NCBI RefSeq assembly: GCF_004366635.1
Contig: NZ_SORN01000008.1
Location: 86,161 to 150,160, forward strand
DNA length: 64,000 nt
Direction of reading: 5' to 3'
Source of the DNA: Roseinatronobacter bogoriensis DSM 18756
GTDB lineage: Bacteria; Pseudomonadota; Alphaproteobacteria; Rhodobacterales; Rhodobacteraceae
The notes beneath the pieces are model-generated. The model did no database searches. It saw nothing but the letters and a program-made list of their open reading frames with translations, and was not told where the DNA came from. This document shows positions 1-8,481 of the stretch, in pieces. Position 1 is the stretch's first letter. Every line of letters starts with the position of its first letter. Made by a program: the position numbers and the translations under genes.

Positions 1-546
1 GTTCACCGCATCGGTCACGGCCTTGAGGAAGCTTTGAAACCCGCGTTCGGCCACGCCCTGTTCTGCCAGTTTGTAAAGCCGCTGTTCGGCCTCGACGATC
101 TGTTCCTTTGGCTCTGACGTCACATCCATCTGCGCCGCGCGCGCAGAAATATCCTGCCCCAGCCGGATCAGGTCGCGCCGCACTGCCAGTTCATAGATCA
201 TCTGTGCATAATCGCGCGCCGCATAGGCCGAAATTGCGGCCGCAGCAATACGCGCCAGATAGGCCGGTCCCCCCAGTTCCTTCAGTCCTTCGTCATCTTC
301 CATGAACGCCTTGAGCGTGACCGGCGAGGCCAGCGCATTCTTGCGGATACGCGCGCTGGCAATGTCAAAAATGCGCTGGTGGACAGGGTCATGAAAATGT
401 TCGGGCTTCACCAGCGAGGAAATGCGGTCATAGACGTCATTATTGACAAGGATCGCGCCCAGAAGCTGCTGCTCTGCCTCGATATTATGCGGCATCACAT
501 TGGCTGTGCCATCGTCCTGCGACCGGATCGCCGTGATCTCGTTCAT
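1..546 (-). CDS. dnaB: Replicative DNA helicase DnaB, N-terminal part (cut by window edge)
   Basis: The reverse strand reads from an ATG at 546 without a stop to the window edge, giving 182 residues. They match the N-terminal collar domain of DnaB: an early stretch PHNIEAEQQLLGAIL, then PEHFHDPVHQRIF, then a helical linker region ending at the edge. DnaB unwinds DNA at the replication fork and loads with DnaC or DnaA and primase. The RecA-like ATPase domain would lie outside the window. The gene is divergent from hisS, with about 230 bp between them. The family call is confident; completeness of the gene cannot be judged. Confidence 0.9.
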   Translation of the reverse strand, partial: MNEITAIRSQDDGTANVMPHNIEAEQQLLGAILVNNDVYDRISSLVKPEHFHDPVHQRIFDIASARIRKNALASPVTLKAFMEDDEGLKELGGPAYLARIAAAAISAYAARDYAQMIYELAVRRDLIRLGQDISARAAQMDVTSEPKEQIVEAEQRLYKLAEQGVAERGFQSFLKAVTDAVN

Positions 547-776
547 TGTGCCACCTGCCTGACCTGCTCTTGATTTGGGCTGTGATAGCAGAAGGCAGGG
601 GGGGCAGGCAAATTGTATAAGCCTGTGGGTTGGCTGTGGATAAGCTTTATTCTGTGGTCCGGGTGCATTGCGCCGCAATATATAGCGCGGCGCTAGGGCC
701 GCGTGCCTGCGCTCTTGCCCCTTGCTGCCCCTTGGGCTAAGGCCAAGCCGACCCCGAGGCCAAGGAGTGTGCGCGC
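547..776. promoter_or_regulatory. Divergent dnaB/hisS intergenic region with DnaA-box-like site
   Basis: The region holds a consensus DnaA 9-mer on the reverse strand (TGTGGATAA, 635-643). It also holds an inverted repeat GCGCCGC/GCGGCGC (670-676 and 687-693) around an AT-rich 10-base loop. A Shine-Dalgarno AGGAG at 763-767 precedes the hisS ATG by 9 bases. Both promoters must lie here. A DnaA box upstream of dnaB would fit replication-linked control, but one box alone is weak evidence. Confidence 0.4.
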
Positions 777-2396
777 ATGGCGAAGAACAAGGGCCCCAGA
801 CGCCCCAAGGCAGAGACGCCCAAGGGCTTTCGCGACTATTTCGGCGCGGAAGTGACCGCGCGCAAGGCGATGCTGGACAAGATCGCGGCTGTTTATCATC
901 GCTACGGGTTCGATGCGCTGGAAACATCGGCGGTGGAAACGGTCGAAGCGCTGGGCAAGTTCCTGCCAGATGTGGACCGGCCCAATGAAGGCGTGTTTGC
1001 ATGGGAAGAAGACAGTGACTGGCTGGCGCTGCGCTATGACCTTACAGCGCCGCTGGCCCGTGTCGCCGCGCAATACCGCAATGATTTGCCGACCCCCTAC
1101 CGCCGCTATGCGATGGGGCCGGTCTGGCGCAATGAAAAGCCGGGGCCTGGGCGGTTCCGGCAGTTTTATCAATGCGATGCGGATACTGTGGGCGCGGCGT
1201 CCGTGGCAGCGGATGCCGAAATTTGCGCCATGCTGGCGGATGCGCTGGAGGCCGTGGGGATTGAACGCGGGGATTATGTGATCCGCGTCAATAACCGCAA
1301 GGTGCTAAATGGCGTGATGGAGGTTGCGGGGCTGTCGGGTGATGACAAAGAGGCCGAACGCGGCATCGTCCTGCGCGCTATCGACAAGCTGGACCGGCTT
1401 GGGGTGGACGGCGTGCGCGCGCTGCTGGGCGAGGGGCGCAAGGATGAGAGTGGGGATTTCACCAAGGGCGCGGGGCTTCTGGAGACTCAAGCTGATGTTG
1501 TCATGCGGTTCATTGATTGGGAGAAAGAAAAGAACCGCATATTGTCTGAGGGGGTGAGAGCTTCGGTCATAGCGAACTCAGATTCTTGGGGCGCTTTTAA
1601 AAATGCACAGTATTTTGACGAGATCAGGTCCGATATGGTCCCTGAGCAGAGGGCAGCAACTCAGGCCCTTATAAACCGGGCGGCGATATTTCACTTGTCA
1701 GAACTGGTGCATAATTCGAAAGTTGGCACCGAAGGCGTCGACGAACTCGGAACCATCTCCGAACTTCTGGAGGCCCAAGGCTACGGTCCCGACCGCATTA
1801 TCATCGACCCCTCTGTCGTCCGTGGCCTCGGCTATTACACTGGCCCGGTGTTTGAGGCGGAATTGACCTTCGAGATCAAGGACGAAAAGGGTCGTCCGCG
1901 CCAGTTTGGCAGCGTGGCAGGCGGCGGGCGCTATGATGATCTGGTCAAGCGTTTCACGGGTCAGGCCGTGCCTGCAACCGGTGTCAGTATCGGTGTGGAC
2001 CGGCTGCTTGCCGCACTCGCGGCAAAGGGACGGTTGGACACCAGTGCGCAAGGGCCGGTGGTTGTGACCGTCATGGACCGCACGCGCATGGCCGATTACA
2101 TGGCGATGGTGAACGAATTGCGCGCAAGCGGCATTCGCGCCGAAATGTATCTGGGCAACCCCAAGAACTTCGGCAACCAGTTGAAATATGCGGACAAGCG
2201 CCAAAGCCCGGTCGCGATTATCCAAGGCGAGGATGAGGCCGCGCGCGATGTTGTGCAGGTCAAAGACCTGATCCTTGGCGCGAAACTGGCGCAAGAGGCG
2301 AGTCTGGAAGAGTGGAAATCGCAACCCGCGCAGGTGGAAGTGCCTCGCGCTGATCTGGTCGCGACTGTGCGCGAGATCATGGGGCGGCACGGATGA
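777..2396 (+). CDS. hisS: Histidyl-tRNA synthetase with AT-rich internal segment
   Basis: This class II aminoacyl-tRNA synthetase charges tRNA-His in the cytoplasm. The N-terminal KGFRDYFG, the YDLTAPLARV motif, the histidine-binding stretch RGLGYYTGPVFEAE (around residues 348-361) and GGGRYDDL (around 381) are all present. The C-terminal anticodon-binding domain follows. At 539 residues it is longer than the usual 420-500. The excess lies around residues 240-320 (about 1490-1740), where the DNA becomes visibly richer in A and T than the flanks while the frame stays open. The ATG at 777 has an AGGAG 9 bases upstream. It overlaps hisZ by ATGA, so translation is probably coupled. Confidence 0.95.
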   Translation: MAKNKGPRRPKAETPKGFRDYFGAEVTARKAMLDKIAAVYHRYGFDALETSAVETVEALGKFLPDVDRPNEGVFAWEEDSDWLALRYDLTAPLARVAAQYRNDLPTPYRRYAMGPVWRNEKPGPGRFRQFYQCDADTVGAASVAADAEICAMLADALEAVGIERGDYVIRVNNRKVLNGVMEVAGLSGDDKEAERGIVLRAIDKLDRLGVDGVRALLGEGRKDESGDFTKGAGLLETQADVVMRFIDWEKEKNRILSEGVRASVIANSDSWGAFKNAQYFDEIRSDMVPEQRAATQALINRAAIFHLSELVHNSKVGTEGVDELGTISELLEAQGYGPDRIIIDPSVVRGLGYYTGPVFEAELTFEIKDEKGRPRQFGSVAGGGRYDDLVKRFTGQAVPATGVSIGVDRLLAALAAKGRLDTSAQGPVVVTVMDRTRMADYMAMVNELRASGIRAEMYLGNPKNFGNQLKYADKRQSPVAIIQGEDEAARDVVQVKDLILGAKLAQEASLEEWKSQPAQVEVPRADLVATVREIMGRHG

Positions 2397-3478
2397 CACG
2401 CGCCGAAGCGATTGCTGCTGAATTGCTCTCCGGGATGCAGGGCGCAGGCGCGCAGCCTGTGGCGGCCGATATCTTGCAACCTGCCGAAACCCTGCTGGAC
2501 CTGTATGGCGAGGATATTCGCGCGCGCGCTTATGTGACCCATGATCCGGCACTGGGCGAGATGATGCTGCGGCCTGATTTCACGGTTCCAGTGGTGCAGG
2601 CACATATGCGCGACGGTGCAGAGCCTGCGCGCTATTGCTATTCGGGGCCGGTGTTTCGCAAACAGGAACGCGCCGCCGGTAGGGCGCGGGAATATTTGCA
2701 GGTGGGCTATGAGGTGTTTGCCCGCAATGACCCCGCGCGCGCGGATGCCGAGGTTTTCGCCTTGTTCGCGCGGTTGCTGGCGGGGCATGACTTGCGGCCT
2801 GTTACGGGCGATATTGGTATTTTGAAAGCGGCGGTCTTGGGGTTGGAGACAAGCGCGCGCCGCAAGGCGGCGCTGATGCGCCATATCTGGCGGCCCAAGC
2901 GCTTTCGTGCGCTGCTGGAGCGGATGGGCGGGCATGGCCCCTTGGCGGAAGCGCGCGCGGAACTGGTGGCGCAATTGCGGGGCAATTCTGCGCAGAGCCA
3001 GGTGCAAGAGGCGGGCCAGATGGTCGGGCTGCGCAGCGAAGAGGAAATCCGCGAACGTATCGCCAGTTTGCTGGAAGATGCCGAGACGTCCCCCATTCCG
3101 CGCGAGCAGGTTCAGGCGCTGGAAGGGCTGCTGTCACTGGCGGCCCCCGCGCGACAGGCGCTGGCAAAGATGCGCGGGCAAAACTGGGCCGCGCTTGCCC
3201 CGGCGCTTGATCGGCTTGAAGCGAGGCTTGGCGCGCTGGATGACGCTGGGATTGACAGCACGACTCTGCCGTTCGAGGCCAGTTTCGGGCGCACAACGAT
3301 GGAATATTACGATGGCTTTGTGTTTGGCTTCGTGTCCTCGCGTGACGATCTGCCGCCTGTCGCAACAGGTGGGCGTTACGACGCGCTGACCGCCGTGCTG
3401 GGGCAGGGGCGCGCCATTCCGGCGGTGGGCGGCGTGATCCGGCCTGAAACCCTTGTGGCGCTGGAGGCGGCAAGATGA
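2393..3478 (+). CDS. hisZ: ATP phosphoribosyltransferase regulatory subunit HisZ
   Basis: HisZ is a catalytically dead HisRS paralogue that pairs with the short form of HisG for the first step of histidine synthesis. The 361-residue protein keeps the synthetase-like core (LRPDFTVPVVQ, YCYSGPVFRKQ, FGRTTMEYYDGFVFGF, GGRYDALTAVLG) but lacks the anticodon-binding domain. It starts inside the hisS stop (ATGA) and itself overlaps hisG by ATGA. This hisS-hisZ-hisG order is usual in Rhodobacterales. Confidence 0.93.
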   Translation: MTRAEAIAAELLSGMQGAGAQPVAADILQPAETLLDLYGEDIRARAYVTHDPALGEMMLRPDFTVPVVQAHMRDGAEPARYCYSGPVFRKQERAAGRAREYLQVGYEVFARNDPARADAEVFALFARLLAGHDLRPVTGDIGILKAAVLGLETSARRKAALMRHIWRPKRFRALLERMGGHGPLAEARAELVAQLRGNSAQSQVQEAGQMVGLRSEEEIRERIASLLEDAETSPIPREQVQALEGLLSLAAPARQALAKMRGQNWAALAPALDRLEARLGALDDAGIDSTTLPFEASFGRTTMEYYDGFVFGFVSSRDDLPPVATGGRYDALTAVLGQGRAIPAVGGVIRPETLVALEAAR

Positions 3479-4206
3479 GTCTGAAGCTGGGTATCCCGTC
3501 CAAGGGGCGGTTGATGGAAAAGACCTTTGACTGGTTTGCAGAACACGGCCTGACCCTGCGACGGACGGGTGAGGCGCGCGAATATGCCGGCGCGGTCGAG
3601 GGGATGGACGGGGTGGAACTGGTGCTGTTATCGGCATCAGAGATCCCGCGCGAACTGGCTGCGGGCCGCATACATCTGGGTGTGACCGGGTCTGACCTTG
3701 TGCGCGAGGAACTGGCCGGTTGGGCCGCGCAGGTGGTGGAACTGGCCCCGATGGGCTTTGGCCATGCCGATCTGATCGTGGCAGTGCCCAAGGCATGGGT
3801 CGATGTGGAAACGCTGGATGATCTGGATGCAGTGGCCAGCGCGTTCCGGGCGCAGCATGGGTTCCGCTTGCGGATTGCGACGAAATATCACCGGCTGGTG
3901 CGCGACTATCTGCGCGCACACGGGGTGGCCGACTATCAACTGGTGGATTCTCAGGGCGCGACCGAGGGCACGGTCAAGAACCTGACAGCCGAGGCGATTG
4001 CCGACATCACCTCCACGGGCGAGACATTGCGCGCAAATCACCTGAAAATCCTGCGTGACCCGCCCGTGCACCGCTCGCAAGCAACGCTGTTTGCTGCGCG
4101 TGGGGCCGACTGGAACGAGGCGCATCTGGTGATGCAGAGTTTGGCAGTCCGCCTTGGGCTTGACGTGCCGGAAGCTGTGCTGCGCGGGGCATCGCAAAAG
4201 CGTTGA
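3475..4206 (+). CDS. hisG: ATP phosphoribosyltransferase, short-form catalytic subunit
   Basis: HisG condenses ATP with PRPP, the committed step of histidine synthesis. The 243-residue length is that of the HisZ-dependent short form without the C-terminal regulatory domain. LGIPSKGRLMEKT opens the protein, and the PRPP-binding loop DSQGATEGTVKNLTAEAIAD lies near residues 160-180. The start overlaps the hisZ stop (ATGA), so the two subunits are probably made at matched levels. The intergenic stretch 4207-4489 that follows holds no gene I can support. Confidence 0.94.
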   Translation: MSLKLGIPSKGRLMEKTFDWFAEHGLTLRRTGEAREYAGAVEGMDGVELVLLSASEIPRELAAGRIHLGVTGSDLVREELAGWAAQVVELAPMGFGHADLIVAVPKAWVDVETLDDLDAVASAFRAQHGFRLRIATKYHRLVRDYLRAHGVADYQLVDSQGATEGTVKNLTAEAIADITSTGETLRANHLKILRDPPVHRSQATLFAARGADWNEAHLVMQSLAVRLGLDVPEAVLRGASQKR

Positions 4207-4489
4207 GACGCTGTTTTGCGGGCAGTGATCGGGCGGATCGGGCGACCAATGACCCGCCCCGCGCAAGGAAATCACTTGTCGCCGTGCCTGCCTTGCGGCT
4301 GTGCGCTGGTGCCGTTTTGCTGCGATTTTAGGCGAAGAACTGTTCAGGCGGCACCTCTCCATGTCGCCCGGCCATGCCCGCATATCTTTCCGGGGCTTTG
4401 AGAAGAGCCGATTGTTATTTGTCCTTCGGTCAAATAGCTGGGAAACCCAGCGTGCCAAAACCAGCCCTGCCCGAAGAACAGGAGAACAC

Positions 4490-5350
4490 ATGAGCTATCT
4501 TGAGGCGATCATTCTGGGCCTTGTTCAGGGCATCTTCATGTTCGTGCCGGTCAGTTCCACCGCGCATCTTGTGGTGACACAACATCTTATGATTGCGCAG
4601 GGATCGAATATGCCTGCACCAGAAAGCCCGGCCATGATTCTGTTCGATCTGGTGGTGCATGTGGGCACTTTGGTATCCATCGCGATCGTTTTCTGGAAAA
4701 GCCTGTCTACACTGATCCGCGCAACCCTGACCGAGACGCTTGGGCAGATGCGCGTTCCGGGGCAGAGGTTGGGGGTTTTCACACATCTGTTCTTGATGGG
4801 GATGCTGACCGTTCTGGTTACGGGCGTTTTGGGGCTGGTCTTCAAACGTATGTTCGAGATTGTATTCTCTGCGCCGCAGGTTCTGGTGTTTACGCTGTCG
4901 TTGACAGCTGTGCTTCTGTTCATAACCGACAGGTTGCCCAAGCGCCCGCTTGGCATAAAAAGTATCGGGCCGCGGATTGCGATTGTAATCGGGGTGGCGC
5001 AGGCGTTGGCCTTGATCCCGGGCATCAGCCGAAGCGGGATTACGATAATCGCCGGGCTTTTTTCCGGGCTGAAACGGCGCTGGGCGGCGGAATACAGTTT
5101 TCTGGTAGCAATCCCGACGATCCTTGCTGCCAGCCTTGTGCAAAGCCTGGAGGTCATGCGCGGAGTCGGGCTGGATGGGGTTGGATTGGGGCCAATGATC
5201 GTCGGGTTTGTGGTCGCTGCCATTTCCGGCACTGTGGCGCTGAAGCTGGTATTGATGCTGCTCTACAAGGCGCAATTGAAAGTGTTTTCGGTTTATCTGG
5301 TGGCGCTGGCTGCGGTGATCGGTTTTGGCGTGCTTGATGGGATTATCTGA
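4490..5350 (+). CDS. Divergent undecaprenyl-diphosphatase (UppP/BacA)-like membrane protein
   Basis: The 286-residue polytopic membrane protein aligns with the UppP/BacA family, which recycles undecaprenyl diphosphate at the inner membrane. Both family signatures are recognisable: VPVSSTAHL near residues 19-27 (retaining H26) and IPGISRSGITI in the second half. In the first (E/Q)XXXE motif the first acidic position is Q13, which is tolerated. The second position, the conserved glutamate (E21 in E. coli), is M17. That makes ordinary phosphatase activity doubtful. The ATG at 4490 is preceded by AGGAG at a good distance; an upstream extension of the frame lacks support. It stands alone, not in an evident operon. 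Confidence 0.75.
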   Translation: MSYLEAIILGLVQGIFMFVPVSSTAHLVVTQHLMIAQGSNMPAPESPAMILFDLVVHVGTLVSIAIVFWKSLSTLIRATLTETLGQMRVPGQRLGVFTHLFLMGMLTVLVTGVLGLVFKRMFEIVFSAPQVLVFTLSLTAVLLFITDRLPKRPLGIKSIGPRIAIVIGVAQALALIPGISRSGITIIAGLFSGLKRRWAAEYSFLVAIPTILAASLVQSLEVMRGVGLDGVGLGPMIVGFVVAAISGTVALKLVLMLLYKAQLKVFSVYLVALAAVIGFGVLDGII

Positions 5351-5627
5351 GCGGCGGAAGTTTTCGACAGCTTGCGGTTGACTTCACGCGCCGCCGCAGC
5401 TATCTGGGCCACGCTGACATAGTGCAGCCATTTTCGTGTATCAACCAGAGAGACCCATGGACAGCAGCTCTAGTAGCGGTCTGGCCTCTGTGTTTTGCAG
5501 TACGCTGCGCAGCCGCCAGACCTTCCGGATAAATTCAGACCACCCGGCCTGTCTGCGGCTTTGGGGCGCGCGTATGTAACGCCGCCCTTGTGCTTCCAGA
5601 CCGGCGCGGCTGGACGGAGGCACAATT

Positions 5628-5831
5628 ATGACCTTTCACTTCGCCCATATGGCCCCGCCCGGCGCAACCCTGCGCCCTATTCCCCCTGTTTTCTGCTGGC
5701 TGTGTGATGCGCAGACCGGCAAACCCGTGCGGCAATGGCTGGCCCCAAGGCCTGCGCAACCAGCACCCGACGCATTGGACACACCCCTTTGCGCACGTCT
5801 TGCCCGGCAAGCAGAGCTGCGCGCGGGTTAA
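5628..5831 (+). CDS. Small protein of unknown function with a CxxC pair
   Basis: This is a 67-residue frame with a good ribosome binding site (GGAGG about 8 bases before the ATG). It lies immediately upstream of, and in the same direction as, the DUF2493 gene. The protein has a CWLCD motif near residues 23-27 and is rich in proline and alanine. I do not recognise it. The ribosome binding site and position are the only arguments that it is real; codon bias alone could produce such a frame. The preceding 5351-5627 has no supportable gene. Confidence 0.35.
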   Translation: MTFHFAHMAPPGATLRPIPPVFCWLCDAQTGKPVRQWLAPRPAQPAPDALDTPLCARLARQAELRAG

Positions 5832-5873
5832 GCCCCGCCTGTAGCCCTGCCTTACGCGACAGGAGTGCGTCTT

Positions 5874-6305
5874 ATGCGTCTAATCATCACTGGTGGGCGG
5901 CATCTGGATGATGCTGCCTTGATCCGCCGCGCTCTGGCGGTGGCACATACGATCCGGCCCATCACAGTTCTTATTCATGGTGGCAATGGTGCGCTTTGCA
6001 TCACGGCCGAGGATTGGGCGCGCGAGCAGCGCCTGCATGTGGTGCGCTATCCGGCCAATTGGCGGGAACTTGGCAAACGGGCCGAGGCGATCCGCAACGC
6101 CTTCATGCTGGAGGATTCGCGCCCTGACATGCTGCTGGCCCTGCCCGGCGGCAATGACACGGCAGATCTGGTGACCAATGCCTGTGCTGCCCGCGTGCCA
6201 GTGATTGACGCCGAAGGCAGGCCCATAACGCCCACCGAACTTAGTAATGCAGAGCGGCCTGACAGTCTGGCGGCTTCGCACATCACCCAACAGAACAAAC
6301 CCTGA
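5874..6305 (+). CDS. DUF2493 / SLOG-superfamily (YspA-cpYpsA-like) protein
   Basis: The 143-residue protein begins MRLIITGGRHLDD and carries VLIHGGNGALCITAEDWAR and LLALPGGNDTADLV. This is the pattern of the DUF2493 family of the SLOG/LOG Rossmann-like superfamily, which binds nucleotide-type ligands such as ADP-ribose derivatives. Its exact role is unknown. ATG 5874 is chosen because AGGAG ends 8 bases upstream; the in-frame GTG at 5865 overlaps that site. The next gene follows after 15 bp, suggesting co-expression with a nucleotide pyrophosphatase-like protein. Confidence 0.75.
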   Translation: MRLIITGGRHLDDAALIRRALAVAHTIRPITVLIHGGNGALCITAEDWAREQRLHVVRYPANWRELGKRAEAIRNAFMLEDSRPDMLLALPGGNDTADLVTNACAARVPVIDAEGRPITPTELSNAERPDSLAASHITQQNKP

Positions 6306-6320
6306 AGCGGAGGATTGGTC

Positions 6321-6785
6321 ATGAATATGCGCCCCCCCAACATTCAAGCAGCCCAGCCCGCCGATCTGTTCGGCTGTCTGGAACATCTGATCGCCCAGCT
6401 GGACAGCCCACCGACCGCGCGCACGGAAGAACTCACAGCGTCCTCTGCCGAGAGGAAGGCCCGCAAGTTGGTCGAGGAGGCGACCGAAGTCGCTTTTGAC
6501 GCGCTGGCTGACAACCGTGAGGGGCTGATCGCAGAGAGTGCCGACTTGCTCTATCATCTTGCCGTGCTTTGGCATGATCGCGGGATCAAACCCGCTGAAA
6601 TCCGGGCAGAGATGGCGCGGCGCAAGGACCTGCTGGGTATAGCCGAAAAGCTGCCGAAGAAAGGCCGTGTCAGAGAGCTGTTGAAGCAAAGCAACCGGTC
6701 CTGTGCGCTGTATCGTCAAGGCGACCGGATCGGCCCTGTTCCTTTGTCAAGCGCGCCTTGCCCTGTGCCGCCGACCCCGCGGTGA
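6321..6785 (+). CDS. Phosphoribosyl-ATP pyrophosphohydrolase (HisE/MazG)-like protein
   Basis: The core (RKLVEEATEVAFDAL near residues 50-65 and ESADLLYHLAVLW near 75-88) matches the all-alpha HisE/MazG nucleotide pyrophosphohydrolase fold, with its metal-binding acidic residues. HisE performs the second step of histidine synthesis. A link to the hisSZG genes 2 kb upstream is possible, but the immediate partner is the DUF2493 gene. At 154 residues it is longer than HisE (about 100), with an unfamiliar C-terminal tail after residue 120. ATG 6321 follows GGAGG by 7 bases; an upstream TTG is less likely. Confidence 0.65.
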   Translation: MNMRPPNIQAAQPADLFGCLEHLIAQLDSPPTARTEELTASSAERKARKLVEEATEVAFDALADNREGLIAESADLLYHLAVLWHDRGIKPAEIRAEMARRKDLLGIAEKLPKKGRVRELLKQSNRSCALYRQGDRIGPVPLSSAPCPVPPTPR

Positions 6786-6861
6786 CATCTGCGCGGCAGA
6801 TCACCTTGATCCTGAAACCAGGAAAAACTGAAAACTGATACCAAGCCGATGGAGATTTCTC

Positions 6862-7983
6862 ATGGCAACCACAACTCTTGACACCACCCGCACCCCCAAC
6901 CGCCCGGCCCGCGACCCGATTTCCGAGCGTATCCGTGATGCCTTTGTCTATGTGACCGAAGGCGCAAAAGTGACCGATGCGATTGAGGCTGTGCGCCGGT
7001 CGCATGTGCCGACAGGGCAGGCAGCCTGCGTGTTCGTGATTGATGACAAGGGCCGCTACAAGGGCTTTGTGCGGCTCTCGGCGCTGCTGCGGGCCGACGG
7101 GGACAGCAACGTCAATGCCTTCATAGATGGCGCTGATCTGGCCGTTCTGGATGACATGGAGCAGGAAGCTGCCGCGCGCAGATTGCAGTTGCGTGACGTG
7201 CCGTTGTTGCCGGTCGTCAACGCCAAATCCGAAATGATCGGTGTGCTGACATTCGATGATGCGATGGATATTCTGGAACAGGAAACCACCGATGACATCA
7301 TGTTCAAGGCCGGTGTGGGCGATGTGTTCAACAGCGATGACCACATCCGGTCCGAGAAATTGACCCAAGGCCCGATCTGGTACACTGTGCGTGTGCGCAT
7401 CCTGTTTCTGATGGTCACACTTGCGGGCGGGCTGATCGTTGGCGGGCTGATCGACCAGTTCGAGGATGTGCTGGGCGCAGTGATCGCGCTGGCGATCTTC
7501 ATTCCGCTGGTGATGGATATGGGCGGCAATGTGGGCACGCAATCCTCCACCATCTTTGCGCGCGGCTTCGCGCTTGGACATGTCACCATGCAGGATTTCT
7601 GGCGCAGAAGCTTCGCCCGCGAAGCTGCTGTCGGGCTGGTCATGGCCGTGGGTATTGCGCTGGTCGCGGGTACAGTGGCCTATTTCTGGCAGGGCATCCC
7701 CAATGACATTCCGCAGCTTGGCGTTGTTGTGGGCGTGGCGCTGTTCACATCAGTGTTCACGGCGGCCTGTCTGGGCTTTCTGATGCCCTATGTCATGGTC
7801 AAGATGGGGATTGACCATGCACCGGGGGCGGACCCTTTCATCACCACGATCAAGGATTTCACTGGCCTGCTGGTGTATTTCCTAATGGCATCCTGGTTGA
7901 TTGGCGTCGATTTCGACAGTGAGGCCACTGCGATGCTGCAAGACGCGCCCTATGCGAGTGTCGCGCTTGTGACCAGCACTTGA
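6862..7983 (+). CDS. mgtE: MgtE-family magnesium transporter lacking the N-terminal domain
   Basis: The protein has a short N-terminus, a CBS-domain pair (about residues 20-145) and a five-helix MgtE membrane domain (about 175-373), with VMDMGGNVGTQSST as the family signature. MgtE is a magnesium-gated Mg2+ channel of the inner membrane. At 373 residues it is about 75 shorter than standard MgtE. The missing part is the N-terminal superhelical domain that, with the CBS domains, senses cytosolic magnesium, so gating may differ. GGAG precedes the ATG by about 8 bases. It opens a run of divalent-cation genes. Confidence 0.9.
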   Translation: MATTTLDTTRTPNRPARDPISERIRDAFVYVTEGAKVTDAIEAVRRSHVPTGQAACVFVIDDKGRYKGFVRLSALLRADGDSNVNAFIDGADLAVLDDMEQEAAARRLQLRDVPLLPVVNAKSEMIGVLTFDDAMDILEQETTDDIMFKAGVGDVFNSDDHIRSEKLTQGPIWYTVRVRILFLMVTLAGGLIVGGLIDQFEDVLGAVIALAIFIPLVMDMGGNVGTQSSTIFARGFALGHVTMQDFWRRSFAREAAVGLVMAVGIALVAGTVAYFWQGIPNDIPQLGVVVGVALFTSVFTAACLGFLMPYVMVKMGIDHAPGADPFITTIKDFTGLLVYFLMASWLIGVDFDSEATAMLQDAPYASVALVTST

Positions 7984-7985
7984 TA

Positions 7986-8016
7986 AAAGGCCTTTATTTT
8001 GGGTTTGAGGGCCTTT
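7986..8016 (+). terminator. Possible terminator after mgtE
   Basis: The inverted repeat AAAGGCC/GGCCTTT has arms at 7986-7992 and 8010-8016 and a 17-base loop. It begins three bases after the mgtE stop codon. No long T run follows, so termination strength is uncertain. Confidence 0.4.
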
Positions 8017-8481
8017 GCTGACGGTGGACAAACGCAACAAGCGCGGAGTCAAGGGCGTCAGCCCGCCGCGCATCGCCGGGCCGCCCCCACGGCACGGCGA
8101 TTGGGCTGCCTCAAGCGCAAAAATCTGATCTTTCACGGATTTGTCCGGCATAAAGCGCTACAGATTAAACGGAAGATCGCCGCACCGCGGCCCAGCGATG
8201 CGCAGCTCTGTCGCCAGCTTCGCTATGCCAACTTTGTACCGCACGGGTCGGCTGATCCCTTCGGCCGGGCTGGCGCCCGCGTGTGCTGTGGCCCGTGTCT
8301 TGTTGGCCGTCGCCGGTGCGCAGATGGTAGCTTTAACCCGACTGGACAGGGATGCCCGCGCAAGGCTGGCGGACAGTGATGCGCAACGAGAAAGCATTGT
8401 CCCGACCTTGCGGATGACACCAACCTGAGGGCATTATACAGGACAGATGATGCCCTCGGGCCGCATTCAGGAGTGGCTGCC
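8017..8481. other. Gene-free intergenic stretch upstream of the first CDF gene
   Basis: About 465 bases between mgtE and the CDF gene contain no frame with both a ribosome binding site and recognisable protein. The left half is a GC-rich block with internal complementarity. A 95-codon frame at 8141-8428 has an alanine-rich composition typical of chance frames and no ribosome binding site. The promoter for the downstream transporters should lie in the right part. Confidence 0.4.

Noticed and set aside
693..1172. Open frame antisense to the start of hisS
   Set aside because: It lies wholly opposite a well-supported gene, has no ribosome binding site and no recognisable domain; GC-rich codon use opens such frames by chance.
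8141..8428. 95-codon frame between mgtE and the first CDF gene
   Set aside because: No ribosome binding site, chance-like composition, and competing frames on the other strand.
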